Shown: positions 34,762 through 46,314 of the stretch, piece after piece
Layout: every line of letters starts with the position of its first letter
Position numbering within the stretch: position 1 is the first letter of the stretch
From: Rhexocercosporidium sp. MPI-PUGE-AT-0058
Taxonomy: Eukaryota > Ascomycota > Leotiomycetes > Helotiales
Assembly: GCA_020746875.1 (NCBI GenBank)
Contig: JAGTJL010000009.1
Coordinates: 1,426,001-1,490,000 of the forward strand
Direction: 5' to 3'
DNA: 64,000 bases
Made by a program: the position numbers and the translations under genes
Notes under the pieces: model-generated
The model's input: only the letters and a program-made list of their open reading frames with translations
Told to the model about the DNA's origin: nothing
Databases searched by the model: none

Positions 34762-35905
34762 GCCTCGATCTTACTTGCCTTGGCCAACTAGGAACGAACC
34801 ATGGCCAAGAAGTCATTCAAGATTTCGATATTAAGATTGGTCAATATCATACCCAGCAACAAATTTCGAAATTATTTCCAATGCCAAATTCATCAGCTCC
34901 ATTGGCATTGTGCGACTTCTAAATCTACTACAGCATCATCTTGAGGATCTGCTAAACTATCAACGCTTGCTTCTAAACCAAACCAAAATGAGTGACGGGA
35001 CAAGAGCACCCTCCACAACTAGGTCCTAGGACGCAAAGACGGTCGGAGAGATAGGTTGCCTATTGGTGAATTAGCATATGAATGCTATCGACGTTATGTG
35101 GGGTTTAAACCAGACTTGTAGCTAGGTCAATAGTTGCAGCCTTCGTGTGATTTCGAGAAAATAGTGTATTCCTGATGCCAGATGCCTCCTGTATCAAGTG
35201 AATCAGCAAGCAAATTCTTACGTTTTGGCAGGTTGATTTGTTGATGATAAGTTTTCCCTCAGGCAGCATGACAGGCCAAAGAGGAGTATGTATGAAAGTT
35301 TTGTGTTAATTACATGAAGCAGATTGGGCGAGCACAGCACTCTTCAAATTTTACTTTATTTTTGTTTCTTTGAAAGTGCATCTTGAATAATAAGTAGTTA
35401 TATATGCCTAAAGGACTAAAATATATCTTTACCAGACCAGATGGCCGTACTAAGCCCTATTCGGAACGACAACTCCAAGAGATACGAAGTAACTGTCAAT
35501 TCTGAACGCAAAAGCTAACCGCTAGGTCATGAGGCTAGGTTCCAATCATACACACAATAGTACCACCAGTACTTTAGGCGTACCAACTCACACTCCAACA
35601 CCGAGCTGCCAGCTGCAGTCTAGTTCTGCACCACTACAGTATTGTATAGCCTATTTCATTCCTATGTTAGAATGCTTTATTTAGAAGGAGGTGCTCAATG
35701 GAACTATACCATATGCAAGTATATCAATCTCAATGGCCACAGATCCGAGAAGCTACAACAGGTCGGGGCTGCTCATTTCTAGCCGCATCGGGGGCTTTGG
35801 CATTACCCCAATCCTTAATTTCCTTCTTCGAATATTCCTATACATCAATGTTCTTCCCCGTTTCGCAGACTCGCTCATAGTGTCAGCTCAACAAGCTCAT
35901 GTCTT
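34762..35905. other. Intergenic region, 1.14 kb, nothing recognised
   Basis: This AT-rich sequence (notably 35330-35420) has only short frames on both strands. It holds the Cyp60 3' UTR and the promoter of the phosphotransferase-like gene. Confidence 0.4.
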
Positions 35906-36859
35906 ATGATGCGTCGTTCCTTCATCCCCGCAGTTCTTCGACCGAACTTTACGTGGACACCTCGAAAATCCCCCACTCAATTATCCAGTGAGATCCCTCT
36001 AACACCAGAACTCAGCTATCCTCTCGTTCGCCGATTTTGGGGATACATACATTCGTCTCTCAAGCGATTCTCGGTTTACTATTGTTGTTGGGTCGGAATT
36101 CCTTTCAACAATCAAATCATTCCGCTACCATTTGGCCTGCTCTTGAAATGGTCGGATGGAACACGAATCGAAGAAGTCCTCGTAACTAAAGTATGCCGCG
36201 CCGCAGGATTACCAACACCAAAAATCATCTCTTACGGAGAACACCCAGATACCCCGCATGCGCCAGTATCAATCCTGATGACACGACTATCAGGCCGTGA
36301 ACTTGGCCAAGCGTACGAATCGCTCAGCCCAAAAGCCACAACTACAGCTCTTACAGAGTTCAAACTTTACCTATCAACCATTCGGGGGTGGAGAAGTCCA
36401 TGGGGCGACGAACGAGTTTGCTCTATCACAGGCGGTGCAATCCGAAGCATCCGCGTCCCAAATCATATAATCGGCCCTTGCGAAACGCCTCAAGAATTCC
36501 ACGAGTATTTACTCGCGCCTGCCCGTAACTCGTTTGGATCAGAAGCTGTGAATGACGAAAAAGTACGCAGCGCGAGAAAACTTCAATCCCTACAGCGACC
36601 TGGCGTCAAATTTACACATGGGGATATTAAACATCACAATATACTTGTGGATGAGGAAGGTCACATTACTGGATTGCTGGATTGGGAGTCTGCTGGTTGG
36701 TATCCAGAATTTTGGGAATACACTACTGCATTGCGATTTGTGCCAAAGGACTTTTGGTGGTATGAGTTTTTGATGGAGGTTGGTGCAGAGCGATATTTAG
36801 AAGAATCAGAATGCGGGAAGGCGTTGACGAGTTTGACGGCCGATTCGTACTCGTGGTGA
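35906..36859 (+). CDS. Aminoglycoside-phosphotransferase-fold (APH) kinase-like protein
   Basis: This is a single exon of 317 aa. The APH family signature is clear: the Brenner-type catalytic loop HGDIKHHNILVD (residues about 245-256) and the metal-binding LLDWESAGWYPEFWEY (about 263-278), which plays the role of the kinase DFG motif. An N-lobe-like segment with VLVTKVCRAAGLPTPKIIS and a Met-Thr-Arg hinge (ILMTRLSGRELG) precedes them. An in-frame alternative start three bases downstream is possible. Fungal genomes carry many such proteins, mostly uncharacterised; small-molecule or choline/fructosamine-like phosphorylation is possible. The name implies no antibiotic resistance here. Confidence 0.88.
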   Translation: MMRRSFIPAVLRPNFTWTPRKSPTQLSSEIPLTPELSYPLVRRFWGYIHSSLKRFSVYYCCWVGIPFNNQIIPLPFGLLLKWSDGTRIEEVLVTKVCRAAGLPTPKIISYGEHPDTPHAPVSILMTRLSGRELGQAYESLSPKATTTALTEFKLYLSTIRGWRSPWGDERVCSITGGAIRSIRVPNHIIGPCETPQEFHEYLLAPARNSFGSEAVNDEKVRSARKLQSLQRPGVKFTHGDIKHHNILVDEEGHITGLLDWESAGWYPEFWEYTTALRFVPKDFWWYEFLMEVGAERYLEESECGKALTSLTADSYSW

Positions 36860-37628
36860 AAACGATAAGTTGAACTGGCTAACAGCTGGGTGGTGTGATT
36901 TGTTAAGGACTAAGGTGTTATAATAAAGATTATTCCTTTAAATAATATTACCATTGATTCTCCCTAATTCATAAGCTTTTTTGATCCAGGTAATATATCC
37001 TTTCTCTTGCTTATTGCCTCGTTTCTTCTTTTCCTTTTCACGTCCTCGTTAAGATTATCAGAGGATAAGACTTTGTTTATCAGTACTATTGATTTAAGAA
37101 GCTATAAGAACTTAGAATTGACTTTATCAATAGCGGGACAATAGTTTTAAACAAAATCGGAATGATTTGATAGATAAGTATCGAAACAATTGCAATTTTG
37201 TCGGACTTGCGTGTTTTCTCAATACCGGCTCGCTCCCTAATCCACCGCCCTTGCGATTGGTTGAAGATGCAGCCTCACCAAAACGGGCAGGCACGCAGGC
37301 AGGCAGGGCAGCGCGGGAGGCATGTTGAGATAAGAAGGTGCGGTCGGGGTCTTGGTGTTCGGTGACGAATCGAGTACAACCTCACATCACCAGATCCTCT
37401 CTTCGGAAGAAGAGAAGAAGAAGCAAAGCAAAGTCGCCTCGCCTCGGTCATTGCACGAGAGACAGACCATCGTGACCTGACTCTCAGTTCCCATCCCCCG
37501 TCCCAGCCCAAGTCAGTCCAAGTCCCAGCTGTTATCCCACTTTGACCCCCGCACCGCACTCACACTCCGCCGTGAAAAGACGTCGAAAGCCGCCTAGACC
37601 GATTCAAACCGCAAACTCGAAAATCGGA
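36860..37628. promoter_or_regulatory. Intergenic region upstream of the Zn2Cys6 gene (769 bp)
   Basis: The first 300 bp are very AT-rich (36890-37160) with no frame longer than a few dozen codons. After about 37210 the composition switches to GC-rich, including GGCAGGCAGGCAGGGCAG-like repeats at about 37290-37310, and this is probably the promoter and 5' UTR of the regulator. Confidence 0.4.
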
Positions 37629-37690
37629 ATGGATTCAACCATCTACGCGAGCGCTGAGGGCTCGACTGGCAGTGGCTCTCCCCAGCAATC

Positions 37691-37721
<31 letters not shown>

Positions 37722-40700
37722 CAGCATAAACGCGTTTACCAGGCGTGTATCCCTTGTCGCAGGAGGAAGGTCAAATGCGACTTGGGAAGCGTCGATAGCC
37801 CTGGAGACCCTCCTTGTAAGTGCTCGCCCGACTCGATAAGATATAGAGCAATCGCTCATGCAGTCGTCTAGGTGTACGATGCAGAAGAGAAAGCAAGGAA
37901 TGTTTCTTTTCCGCGACGAGGAGGAAGAGGAAGCATGACGATGGCAGGCCCGACAGTCTCGATGGGTTCGAGTACCAGGACGAATACATCGTTCGCAATG
38001 GCAGGAAAATGCTACAAGGCTCTCCGGCACCAATGCGACAATCGTCAATGGGAGCTCCAACGTCTGCTAGATCCGCAGTGCCTTATGGTGATAGTACACC
38101 CGTCGTCACTGGACCTCCGTTGACGCCTGGAGGATCAATTGGGAGAACACAGCCTCTGCGCCGGCCGACCGAACCCCTGAGAGATAATTCCCACCGAGAC
38201 GAGCGACACAATGACGAATCGAATACACAATTGGAGAATCTGGAGGCACAGGAGGTTATGCGGAGAGAAGTGTATGGTGAGTGACTTCATGATTGAAGCT
38301 TTGGTGCGTGAAGCTAATGCTCTCCAGGTCCCCATGATGCGCTAGACTTGCTGTACAAGGCTGCTACGGATAGGTATGTGAAATGAGGAAAGATAGAGGT
38401 CGTTGCTCATACTTTGTTTAGTCCGGGCCACAAGAGAAGTAACAGCCAGGTCTCTTCAATGCTCAACAATAGTGCATCCGGACATCAGCCACTGGCTTCT
38501 CCTCTACAAAGCATCAACCGACCATTTCAGACCGATATGAGGCCCCCCGAGGTACGAAGAGATGTCGTAATTGACCCTGCATTGTCCTCAGAGCCTATGA
38601 ACGGACCAGAGAGGACACATGATCAAGGCTACAAAGATGCTGTGAAGGCTTGGTCTCGATTTCGATTTGTCCGAGCTGGATGGTTCACTCCGAATGAAGC
38701 AATTGATTACATTGACTAGTACGTGTTAAGAAGTTATGCAGAGCTTCATTATACTGACTGTTGTAGCTACTATGAATACCTCTCTCCACTCACACCAATA
38801 TCTCCCCCAACCTTCAGAGATCCAGGAACTCACCCAACCCTACTTATCGAAGAACCTATTTTGACCGTCACTCTTCTGACAATTGCTACCCGATATCGAC
38901 AGATACCAGGCCCTGGAGGACATTGTAGATCACATGCAATTCATGAACAACTCTGGACTTATTTACGTGGGATGATTGAAAGGTGTCTATGGGGTCAAGA
39001 AGCTTTTGGTGGTGGATTCTGTGGCTCGGGGGCCGAAACGGAGGCGCAAACATCTAGTACAGCACCATGGCGAGGTTTACGAAAGGGAAGTCTCAGGACA
39101 CTTGGTACTATCGAAAGTCTTATGATATTGACCGAATGGCATCCTCGAGCACTTCATTTCCCTCCAGCGGAGGCTACAGACGAGCTCATGCTTCCTTCTT
39201 ACGACGCCTCAGATACCTACAGTACAGATGAAGAGGGAGCCACTCGTCTTCCAAGAGGCGTTGGCGGCAAGAGGATCGAGAGTTGGTTGGAGCCAGCTTG
39301 GAGAAGTGATCGAATGTGTTGGATGCTACTCAGTACCGCAATGGGTCTATCTTATGAGCTCGGTGTCTTTGACGAGATTGAAGAGCTCTTAGCTGCTGGG
39401 GGTGAAATGACTCGACCAGAATATGAAGACGAGGCCTATCGTTTACGTGCGGCACGGATCAAAAGACTTTTGCTGATATATGTCACGCAATTGGCGGGCC
39501 GTCTTGGATGGACGAACATGGTTCCTGAGAATCTACGTGTCACAGATCCTGCGTTTGCCCCTCGAAAACGAAGGCCTTCAGTCGATGGCAAGACTCCCGA
39601 AACCAGTACTACAGTAACCAACACCTTCAACTACATCCCGGACCTGGAACTTGATGACCAAATTATCCATTGCTGGGCGGGTATTAGCAATGCCATGCGC
39701 ATTGGCAACGAGAAACTTTTCAGGTCAAGACAATACACGACGAAGATCATTAACGACTCAAGTTATGTTGAGCTTCTTAAAGACTTCCAACCTATGTTGA
39801 AGGCTTGGAAAACAGAATTTGTCCGATTCAATCTCCCACAGTACATTGGCCACATACTTTCGATCGAGTATCAGTATGTTCGTATCTACGTCAATTCCCT
39901 CTCTCTCCAGGCTGTTGTTGAAAGATGCAGTACAGAGGCTGGTAATCGGTTCAATGCATCTGGCCATCCAGGCGATGGATCGGTACCTGGAGCAATGTCC
40001 ACTGAGAACCAGCAGACATATTACGGAAAGCTTCCTCTTGCAACCTTTGGTAATTACACAACTGCCGATCAGGACTATATCAAAGAAGTTGTCGAAGGAA
40101 GTCGAGAACTTTTGAGAATAGTGGTCGATGGCCTACTACCCGGAGATTATCTCAAGCACGCGCCAGTACGTACTTATTTCCGAATCATCAGCGGTGCGAT
40201 GTTTCTACTGAAGACATTCGCCCTGGGTGCCTCCAAAAGCGACGTGGAGATCAGTATTGGGCTCATGGACCGGGCCGTCGATGCCCTGCGGAACTGCGTG
40301 GTTGATGATGTCCACCTAGGAATTCGTTTTGCAGATCTTCTCGAAACATTGACTTCTCGTCTCCGGAGCCGCTTCATCAGCGCCCCTGGCCCGCATCCAC
40401 ACGGCGACAGTATCAGCAGAGCTCGCAGCCCAGCCATGAATCAAGAACCCGACATCAAGCGACAAAAGATGGACCAGCGCGACCAGATCCGAGAATGGAA
40501 TGCCGCAACACCAAATTACGGCATGGGCAACGGTACAGGTAAGTAGTAGCACAAACAACCCCTCTCCCTTCCTCTCTCGAAACCTTACTCACTCTTAAGT
40601 CTCAATAGATCTCAACGTATCAGCCACACCGTTTGACCTCAACCAAGGATCTTTCGTCCCCGCCGCTCCCGGCACACCCTACAACCAGGGTCCTGGCTCG

Positions 40701-40910
40701 AACTACGGCAACGATTTACAAGATCCGTTCAGTGACTGGAATACCAATGGCGGCACGGATTTCTGGTACCTCCCGCCTGGAACTGCTTTCTATCAGCATC
40801 TCGGTGATCAGGGCGTTACGCAGACGGCTGAGGGCGTTAATGTTGGTGGGATGGATTTGTTGGATTTCATGGCGTTGGATGCACCGCCTTTTGTTGATGG
40901 CGGGTATTAG
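37629..40910 (+). CDS. Zn(II)2Cys6 transcription factor with fungal-specific TF domain
   Basis: Six exons (37629-37815, 37872-38276, 38328-38373, 38422-38718, 38767-40538, 40609-40910) give 1002 aa. The zinc cluster is C40-x2-C43-x6-C50-x12-C63-x2-C66-x6-C73, and intron 1 splits the codon for C63. A poly-Gln run (residues 22-30) precedes it and a basic linker (ATRRKRKH) follows. The long exon 5 carries the helical fungal-specific TF middle-homology region. The last exon is acidic and aromatic, with [18 protein letters not shown] as a likely activation segment. The DNA-binding region [16 protein letters not shown] resembles Aro80-type regulators of aromatic amino-acid catabolism, but that assignment is only a guess from memory. 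Confidence 0.92.
37690..37719 (+). repeat. CAG trinucleotide repeat encoding poly-Gln
   Basis: About nine uninterrupted CAG codons encode residues 22-30 of the Zn2Cys6 regulator, directly before the zinc cluster. It is a candidate length-variable microsatellite. Confidence 0.8.
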
Positions 40911-41089
40911 CGTGCTCAAGGAAGGATTGAGGATGAAAAGGTAAACAGTACACGGTTTCACAGCGGCTTCCGGTTCATCAAATGGCAATGTTGCACCATT
41001 TTGGGGGGCCTTCTATGCACTGAACAAGGCTCTGGTCTTCTTTAGAAAACAGGCTGACTCGCATTGATAGTTTTCATCCCAACGTATGC

Positions 41090-41578
41090 TTAAAAGGTAA
41101 ACTGCTCCTCAGTTACACCCTTTTCTGGCCTCGGTGGACTACTTGTCACTATGTACAAGGTTTTCAATTGACCACAAAAGCGCGAGAACTGATCTCTGAG
41201 ACGCAATTTTTCCAAATTCAATCGACCTAGGAAAACAATGCCTTCTTCCTCCTGTTCCACACTCTCCGATCCGGTGCCTATAATCTTACTGTCCTTCGCG
41301 TTCTTACTGTTGAGGAAGACGTTCACAATGGTCGATGGAGGCAATGCGCAGCTCATATAACTTGTGTTTGTGTCTGTAGTGCAGAACATCCTTAGCACGG
41401 GAAAATATATGGCATATCTGGCGGACTTACCCTTTTCGATTTTCTTGATCTTTCTGATGCTCACAGACTCCTGTTGAGGATCATACACGATCCCTCTTTC
41501 CCAGCTCCGGGCTTTCCCTCGTCTGGCGGTAAACTGCGCAAGGGCTGGCTCGGTATTGGTCACCGCAGCGATTTCCAT
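41090..41578 (-). CDS. Small protein of unknown function, probably with a 57-nt intron
   Basis: One frame is open for 162 codons from ATG 41578. Inside it lies a likely intron of 57 nt (about 41431-41375) with donor GTAAGT, branch-like GCTAAG and acceptor CTACAG. It is divisible by three and has no stop, so both forms are open; splicing would give 143 aa. The predicted protein is basic with hydrophobic strands (STIVNVFLNSK, GIVFLGRLNLEKLRL). I recognise no family. It lies 3' of the Zn2Cys6 regulator on the opposite strand. It could be a chance frame. Confidence 0.4.
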   Translation of the reverse strand: MEIAAVTNTEPALAQFTARRGKARSWERGIVYDPQQESVSIRKIKKIEKGKSARYAIYFPVLRMFCTTDTNTSYMSCALPPSTIVNVFLNSKNAKDSKIIGTGSESVEQEEEGIVFLGRLNLEKLRLRDQFSRFCGQLKTLYIVTSSPPRPEKGVTEEQFTF

Positions 41579-42722
41579 TTGATTGATGCTATCGACGTGA
41601 CCAAGGTTGTGGATTCAGTTGCGTACAGATGTGAACAGTGGGTCGCTATAGTATCGGTATCATGGAGAGATTGTGTTGTGCTCGAACCGTAGAGGGAAGA
41701 CCGGTGGGCTACACACCCATTTTATCAGCAGCAATCATAAAACGCCCTAACATAGGGTGCTGAGTTATGCAGCCACGCGCAGAAAGCCACAATATTTCCT
41801 TGGCCCGGAATGCCTCGTAGCCTTTGTTACAATGATGCTAAGATCGAGCTCAATTGCAGTGAAGGAAAGCGGAGCGGTTGACGACTGGTCAAATGACCGT
41901 TGGAATCATCAGCCGCTTCAAGGCATTCCTAGAATAGAGAAATCAAGGTCGCCGTCTACATCGTCCGCGAGGCTACGCCACACCCTTTTCATACGCAGCC
42001 CTTGCTCCATTCAAAAGGCTTTTCTCATGGGGCAGACTTGCCCATGCCCAATCGAGCGTGGGGCTGACAGCCTTTATCGACTCAATACAAAAAGCAAATA
42101 AAATCGGCCCTTGGACAGTGTCTACACACTGTTTACCGGTACTATCTATAAATCTCTGTTCGTTGCTGTTCTCAGAACTTACTAGTTCTGTTATCGAGTT
42201 TAAAGTCTTTTGTTTTTAGGTCAACCCCCGGATTTGCAAAGCTGGTTATAAGCTGTCAGTCTATTTACACTGTCGGGTCCAGACTGAAGTTGGGTTCTTC
42301 AGCTAGGACACCCCCCTAGAGATAGCTGTTTTGCTCTCAATTTGGCGCTGTGGCTGTTGTACAACACCAAAAGGCTGCACACCACACCGATTGAACGTCC
42401 ATCGACACAACATCATTGGCCTGCATTCTTGAGCGCGGCCTGGAGATCAATGGCGGGCCATTTCAGGAAAGCTGAGCCTTCCATCCCATGAAACCCGCCC
42501 ATTTTTCAGAGGTCATCTGGCCTGGTGAGGCTCTGGTTTCTGCTTCATTGTTGCTCCGTTGCCCATATCAATGCGCCTGGGTCTGCCAGCTGTGCAAGCC
42601 ACTTGAGCAGATGCACTTGCGACCCAGTGCGACTTGCCACCAAGCTGGGAGGACCTGCAGTTGACAGTGCGTATAATAGTCTGCTTGGGACATGCCTGTG
42701 TTGTCATTGCGCAACGTTAAAC
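41579..42722. other. Intergenic region, 1.14 kb, with an LTR-like patch
   Basis: No gene was recognised. Around 42110-42240 the order TGTCTACACA, a TATAAAT element and an AGAACT/AGTTCT inverted repeat recalls the end of a solitary LTR, but no target-site duplication or second copy was found. The 3' part leads into the patatin gene promoter. Confidence 0.3.
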
Positions 42723-44678
42723 ATGAGCTTGTCAAAGTCTGTAATTCATCCTTCACTAACTGGCCCCTCCTTGCCGAGCGGAAGCCCTACCAAAAGCTTT
42801 GGACAACAACCCCCCTCCCATGAAGATACAGCAGGACTCATTGCAGAGTCACAACGCCCTGGCACATCTGGCAGTGAGGTTGTGGCTTCTTTCACGTCTT
42901 CCAAGGGCAAGGAGAACCAATACCGTCTCTCGCAAGTTGCCCCAAGGCGTGAAAAGGGAAAAGAAATAGTGAGAGAAGAGGAGCCATGGGATGCAAAGAA
43001 TATTCTTAGTTTTGGTTCGTCCTTCTCATGCTTATCAGCCTTCGACTACTGACAGGCTCCCACGTAGATGGTGGAGGGATTCGTGGGCTGTACAGCCTCT
43101 TGATCCTCAAACTGCTCATGAATAACGTCAGATACATTGAGGAAATTTATGTAGATGGTACAGGGGCTAGCGCAAGAGCATCTTCCAGCTTTCACCCAGC
43201 GAAGGAGCCCTTGTACGTGTCACATAGTCCACAACCTTCCCAGGATGACGAACAGGAGCAGCGGTCTCATGGCAACTTCTTGCCGTGTCACTACTTTGAC
43301 TACATTTGCGGTACGAGTACTGGAGGGTATGGAAGCTTCTCTCTAGGCAGATTAAATCACCTGCTGATGTGTCATAGTCTTATTGCGATTATGCTAGGTC
43401 GCCTTCGTATGAATGTCGAGGACTGTATAACCGAATACCAACAGCTGGCTGGTGGTGTCTTCGGCAATCCAAGGACTTTCCACCAAACCTTCTTGCCTAC
43501 ATTTTGGATGAATCGGCCTAAGTATGATGCAGCCAATCTGGAGGCAATCATCAAACGGGTAGTCAGTCGACGAGGAGAGACCAGCACCGACGATGTTGAG
43601 CGATACTTCCACACAGGCCAGGGAATGTGTCGCACGTAAGACGTCCATTCTCGTTTCATCAGCAAATGAGCTGACAGTAGCTAGATTTGTCTTCGCATAT
43701 AAGAAAGCCGGTCACGACGATAATCAGCGAAGCGGCACCGAGTTCGAAAAGCCCTACATCTTCAGATCATATGATCATTTCCCACGTACAAAGAATGGAT
43801 CAGACATCTCAAATCGCCTTCGAAACCCTGGAAGTGCTTCAAGTTATCCATTGTGGATGATAGCAAGGGCAACAACAGCAGCACCGCTATATTTTGCCCC
43901 AATGCAAGTCTCCCTGAGCGATGAAAGCCCGGAACCCAGCAAGTTTCCCTTCAAACGAATCCTCACGGGCTTGGCGCCACCAAAACCATCTCCCACAACG
44001 TCTCGTCCAGTTACCTTCATTGACGGTGGTTTTGGCCCAGCCAACAACCCGTCAAAGGAGGCATTTCACGAAGTGACCTTATCAAACGAGAGGATAGGAA
44101 CACTAGTGAGCATTGGAACGGGAAGAGGAAGCGCAGATAAGTTCCACACGCGCCTATTGAAGTTCGTCAAGAATGGTATTTCGGCGGTTGGGGATCCTCT
44201 CCCTGCTGATCAGTCTATGAAATTCGAGTCGAAAAGGAAGGACCACGAGTTTGGATATTTCCGATTCAATGAGCATAACGGGCTTCCCGATCTCGATTTC
44301 GATGAGTGGAGGCCGAAGGCAAGCGGCAACAGAACCCAAACCAAGATTCGAGAAGCGTTTCATCGGTGGTCGGTCGACCCAAAAGTGACAGATGCGATTC
44401 GACTATGCGCAATAGAGCTTGTGGAAAGGCGTCGATTAAGGACCGCTGACGAGTCACGGTGGGAGCGGTATGCGACTAAATCATATTTCGATTGTAAAGA
44501 GGATCAGTGCACAGAGGCCAGCGATAAACGGTGGTATGCCAGGGACGAGTTCCGAGACCACCTGCGGCGCGAACATAGATGCATGGAAGAGGAGGACAAT
44601 CTTGAAGAGATCATTCAGAGACACAGGACAGCATGGAGGTATAAGCCTCCCCAAGCAGGCAATGGTGGCATTAATTGA
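42723..44678 (+). CDS. Patatin-like phospholipase with C-terminal C2H2-like finger
   Basis: Four exons (42723-43014, 43068-43326, 43378-43635, 43685-44678) give 600 aa. The splice choices are fixed by the motifs they restore. Intron 1 yields the oxyanion-hole loop DGGGIRG (98-104). Intron 2 splits the last glycine codon of GTSTGG (179-184), whose GXSXG elbow has the nucleophile S181. The catalytic aspartate sits in DGGFG (D383). The C-terminus has C540-x4-C545-x16-H562-x4-H567, a C2H2-like finger, then a charged helix. The N-terminal 90 residues are disordered. Patatin domains hydrolyse acyl esters of lipids, and in fungi they also occur in NLR-like defence proteins; no NACHT or repeat domain is present here. 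Confidence 0.9.
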
Positions 44679-45095
44679 CTTGTTGCATATTTGTTTTCCT
44701 TAAATCCTTTGTTGGCATTTATATAGACCTAGACGGTGTCCTAATTAGTAGCAGCAAGAACCGGAATATAATTGTTTACTTACTGTTCTATTTGTTACTT
44801 CCTAGAGTCTTCACCAGGAGGACAACAAACGTAGAAAATGATCACTCAGAAGTCGAGTTCTCTTGATTGGGTGACGGTGCATATCAATTCACAGAGGCGC
44901 ATGCAAGCCTCGTTAGGCTTTCTTTATTGTTCCAGGGCAGCACCTAAACATCCCTTCTCCCAGCCTTGCTCAGAGCGCCCTCATAGCTGAGACACATCAA
45001 AATGTGCTGATGCCTTCTTTTTGACTGACAAGTATTCAAACAATTCAAACAACTTAAACACGTCTCTCGATCGCTGTTCACTCAGCCTCCACAGC
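44679..45095. other. Intergenic region (417 bp), nothing recognised
   Basis: This lies between the patatin gene and the small membrane-protein gene. Only short frames occur, and the first half is AT-rich. Confidence 0.35.
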
Positions 45096-46229
45096 ATGTC
45101 TATCACAATAGCACTGAAGGTCAGCAAATAGCCACATGTTGTCCCTTGTAGAGTATTCGTCTCCCAGCCTGACCAATATTACTAAATGCTCAACAACAGA
45201 AAACATTGACAAAAGGGTCCGAAACGTCAAAACGCCTCTTGGTAGCACTTATCACATTACCGTACTACCGCTTCTTCCGGCAGAACACTCTCCTGCCCGT
45301 TCTACACATCGCGGAATGCGTGCAGAGAGGTGACAGCGACGCAGAAATCGTCAAGGCGCTGGCGCACTGGCGTGAGCGGAAACTGTATGAGCAGCATTTC
45401 ATCCAGCTCGCTGTAAGCTCTCCTCATCCAGCAACTAAGTCCCCCCGTGCCCTCAATACACCACTCTCACTATTTCAGATGAGCTGAGATGTGGAAAGTA
45501 GAGCACAATCCTAGCCGCAGCCGTGATTGGCTGTTTCTCCTGGGTGCCAGCAACGAATGGGTTCTGGATCGGCCCAGCGCTGTGGTACAGCTCACTCGTC
45601 CTGTCAATCGTAGCCATCCTGCTCTCCTCATCTCAAGCATTCATCTTCAGCGCCCTGAACACCCCCTCAGTCGGTCTCAACTCCAGCGGAGACTTCCGGC
45701 GGTATCTCTCGTTGATCCTGGTGGTTCCTCCTCGCGCCATCTTGCCAGAGGGATTCCACGCGGAATCGCTGAGAGGATGCGGCCCGCGCTGGAAGATGGT
45801 GTTTACGTGGCAGGCGCCCATGATGCTCATGGCGTACGCGGTGATCTTCTTCATGGCCGGCTTGACGGTGTACGTGTGTACTCCGCTCTTCAACGGAGAA
45901 GCCAGAACAGACGGTGGCAAAGTAAGAAGCGACAGACTCCTTTTCCCTCTCGCTCCATCCTCCTAGCCCAGCCATTCCATCCATATAAGATCTAATACCT
46001 CCATCTCTTACTTGATTCGACAAAGATGACTAAAACGCCCAATGTGATACAGATATCCATCTTCTACCTCGCCATGTCAGCCTTCACAGGCGGCATATTC
46101 GTGTACTGCTCCTTCTGGGCTTATCGATTCATCGACCTGGATCGCTACGAGACGGGATCTGAAGCTGGGGAGGTCCTTCCGCGTTCTTGCGTGGCCTCGC
46201 CGCTTTCTACGCAGCTGCAGTCCATATAG
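45096..46229 (+). CDS. Small multi-span membrane protein, unknown function
   Basis: I reconstruct four exons (45096-45119, 45200-45412, 45502-45921, 46026-46229) coding for 286 aa. Each junction is GT-AG in phase 0. The acceptor of exon 3 (AAAGTAG before AGCACAATC) is the one that joins HFIQLA to STILAAAVIGCFSWVPATNG in frame. Three long hydrophobic segments lie at about residues 80-130, 177-200 and 230-255. A cytosolic helical N-terminus of about 75 residues precedes them. The arrangement resembles uncharacterised fungal membrane proteins; I know no function. A tandem heptamer repeat begins 9 bp after the stop. Confidence 0.7.
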
Positions 46230-46237
46230 ACAGACGG

Positions 46238-46314
46238 CAATCTCCAATCTCCAATCTCCAATCTCCAATCTCCAATCTCCAATCTCCAATCTCCAATCTC
46301 CAATCTCCAATCTC
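46238..46314. repeat. Tandem heptanucleotide repeat (CAATCTC)11
   Basis: Eleven perfect head-to-tail copies of CAATCTC (77 bp) start nine bases after the stop codon of the membrane-protein gene. On the minus strand they create an artefactual frame repeating EIGDWRL. Confidence 0.95.

Noticed and set aside
35906..36859. Antibiotic-resistance gene
   Set aside because: The fold is APH-like, but such proteins are common and diverse in fungi and nothing shows an aminoglycoside substrate.
37542..37628. N-terminal extension of the Zn2Cys6 regulator
   Set aside because: It would start at TTG; the ATG at 37629 is the first proper start.
46077..46310. Minus-strand frame encoding repeated EIGDWRL
   Set aside because: It is produced by the CAATCTC tandem repeat and overlaps a real plus-strand exon; no homology is expected.
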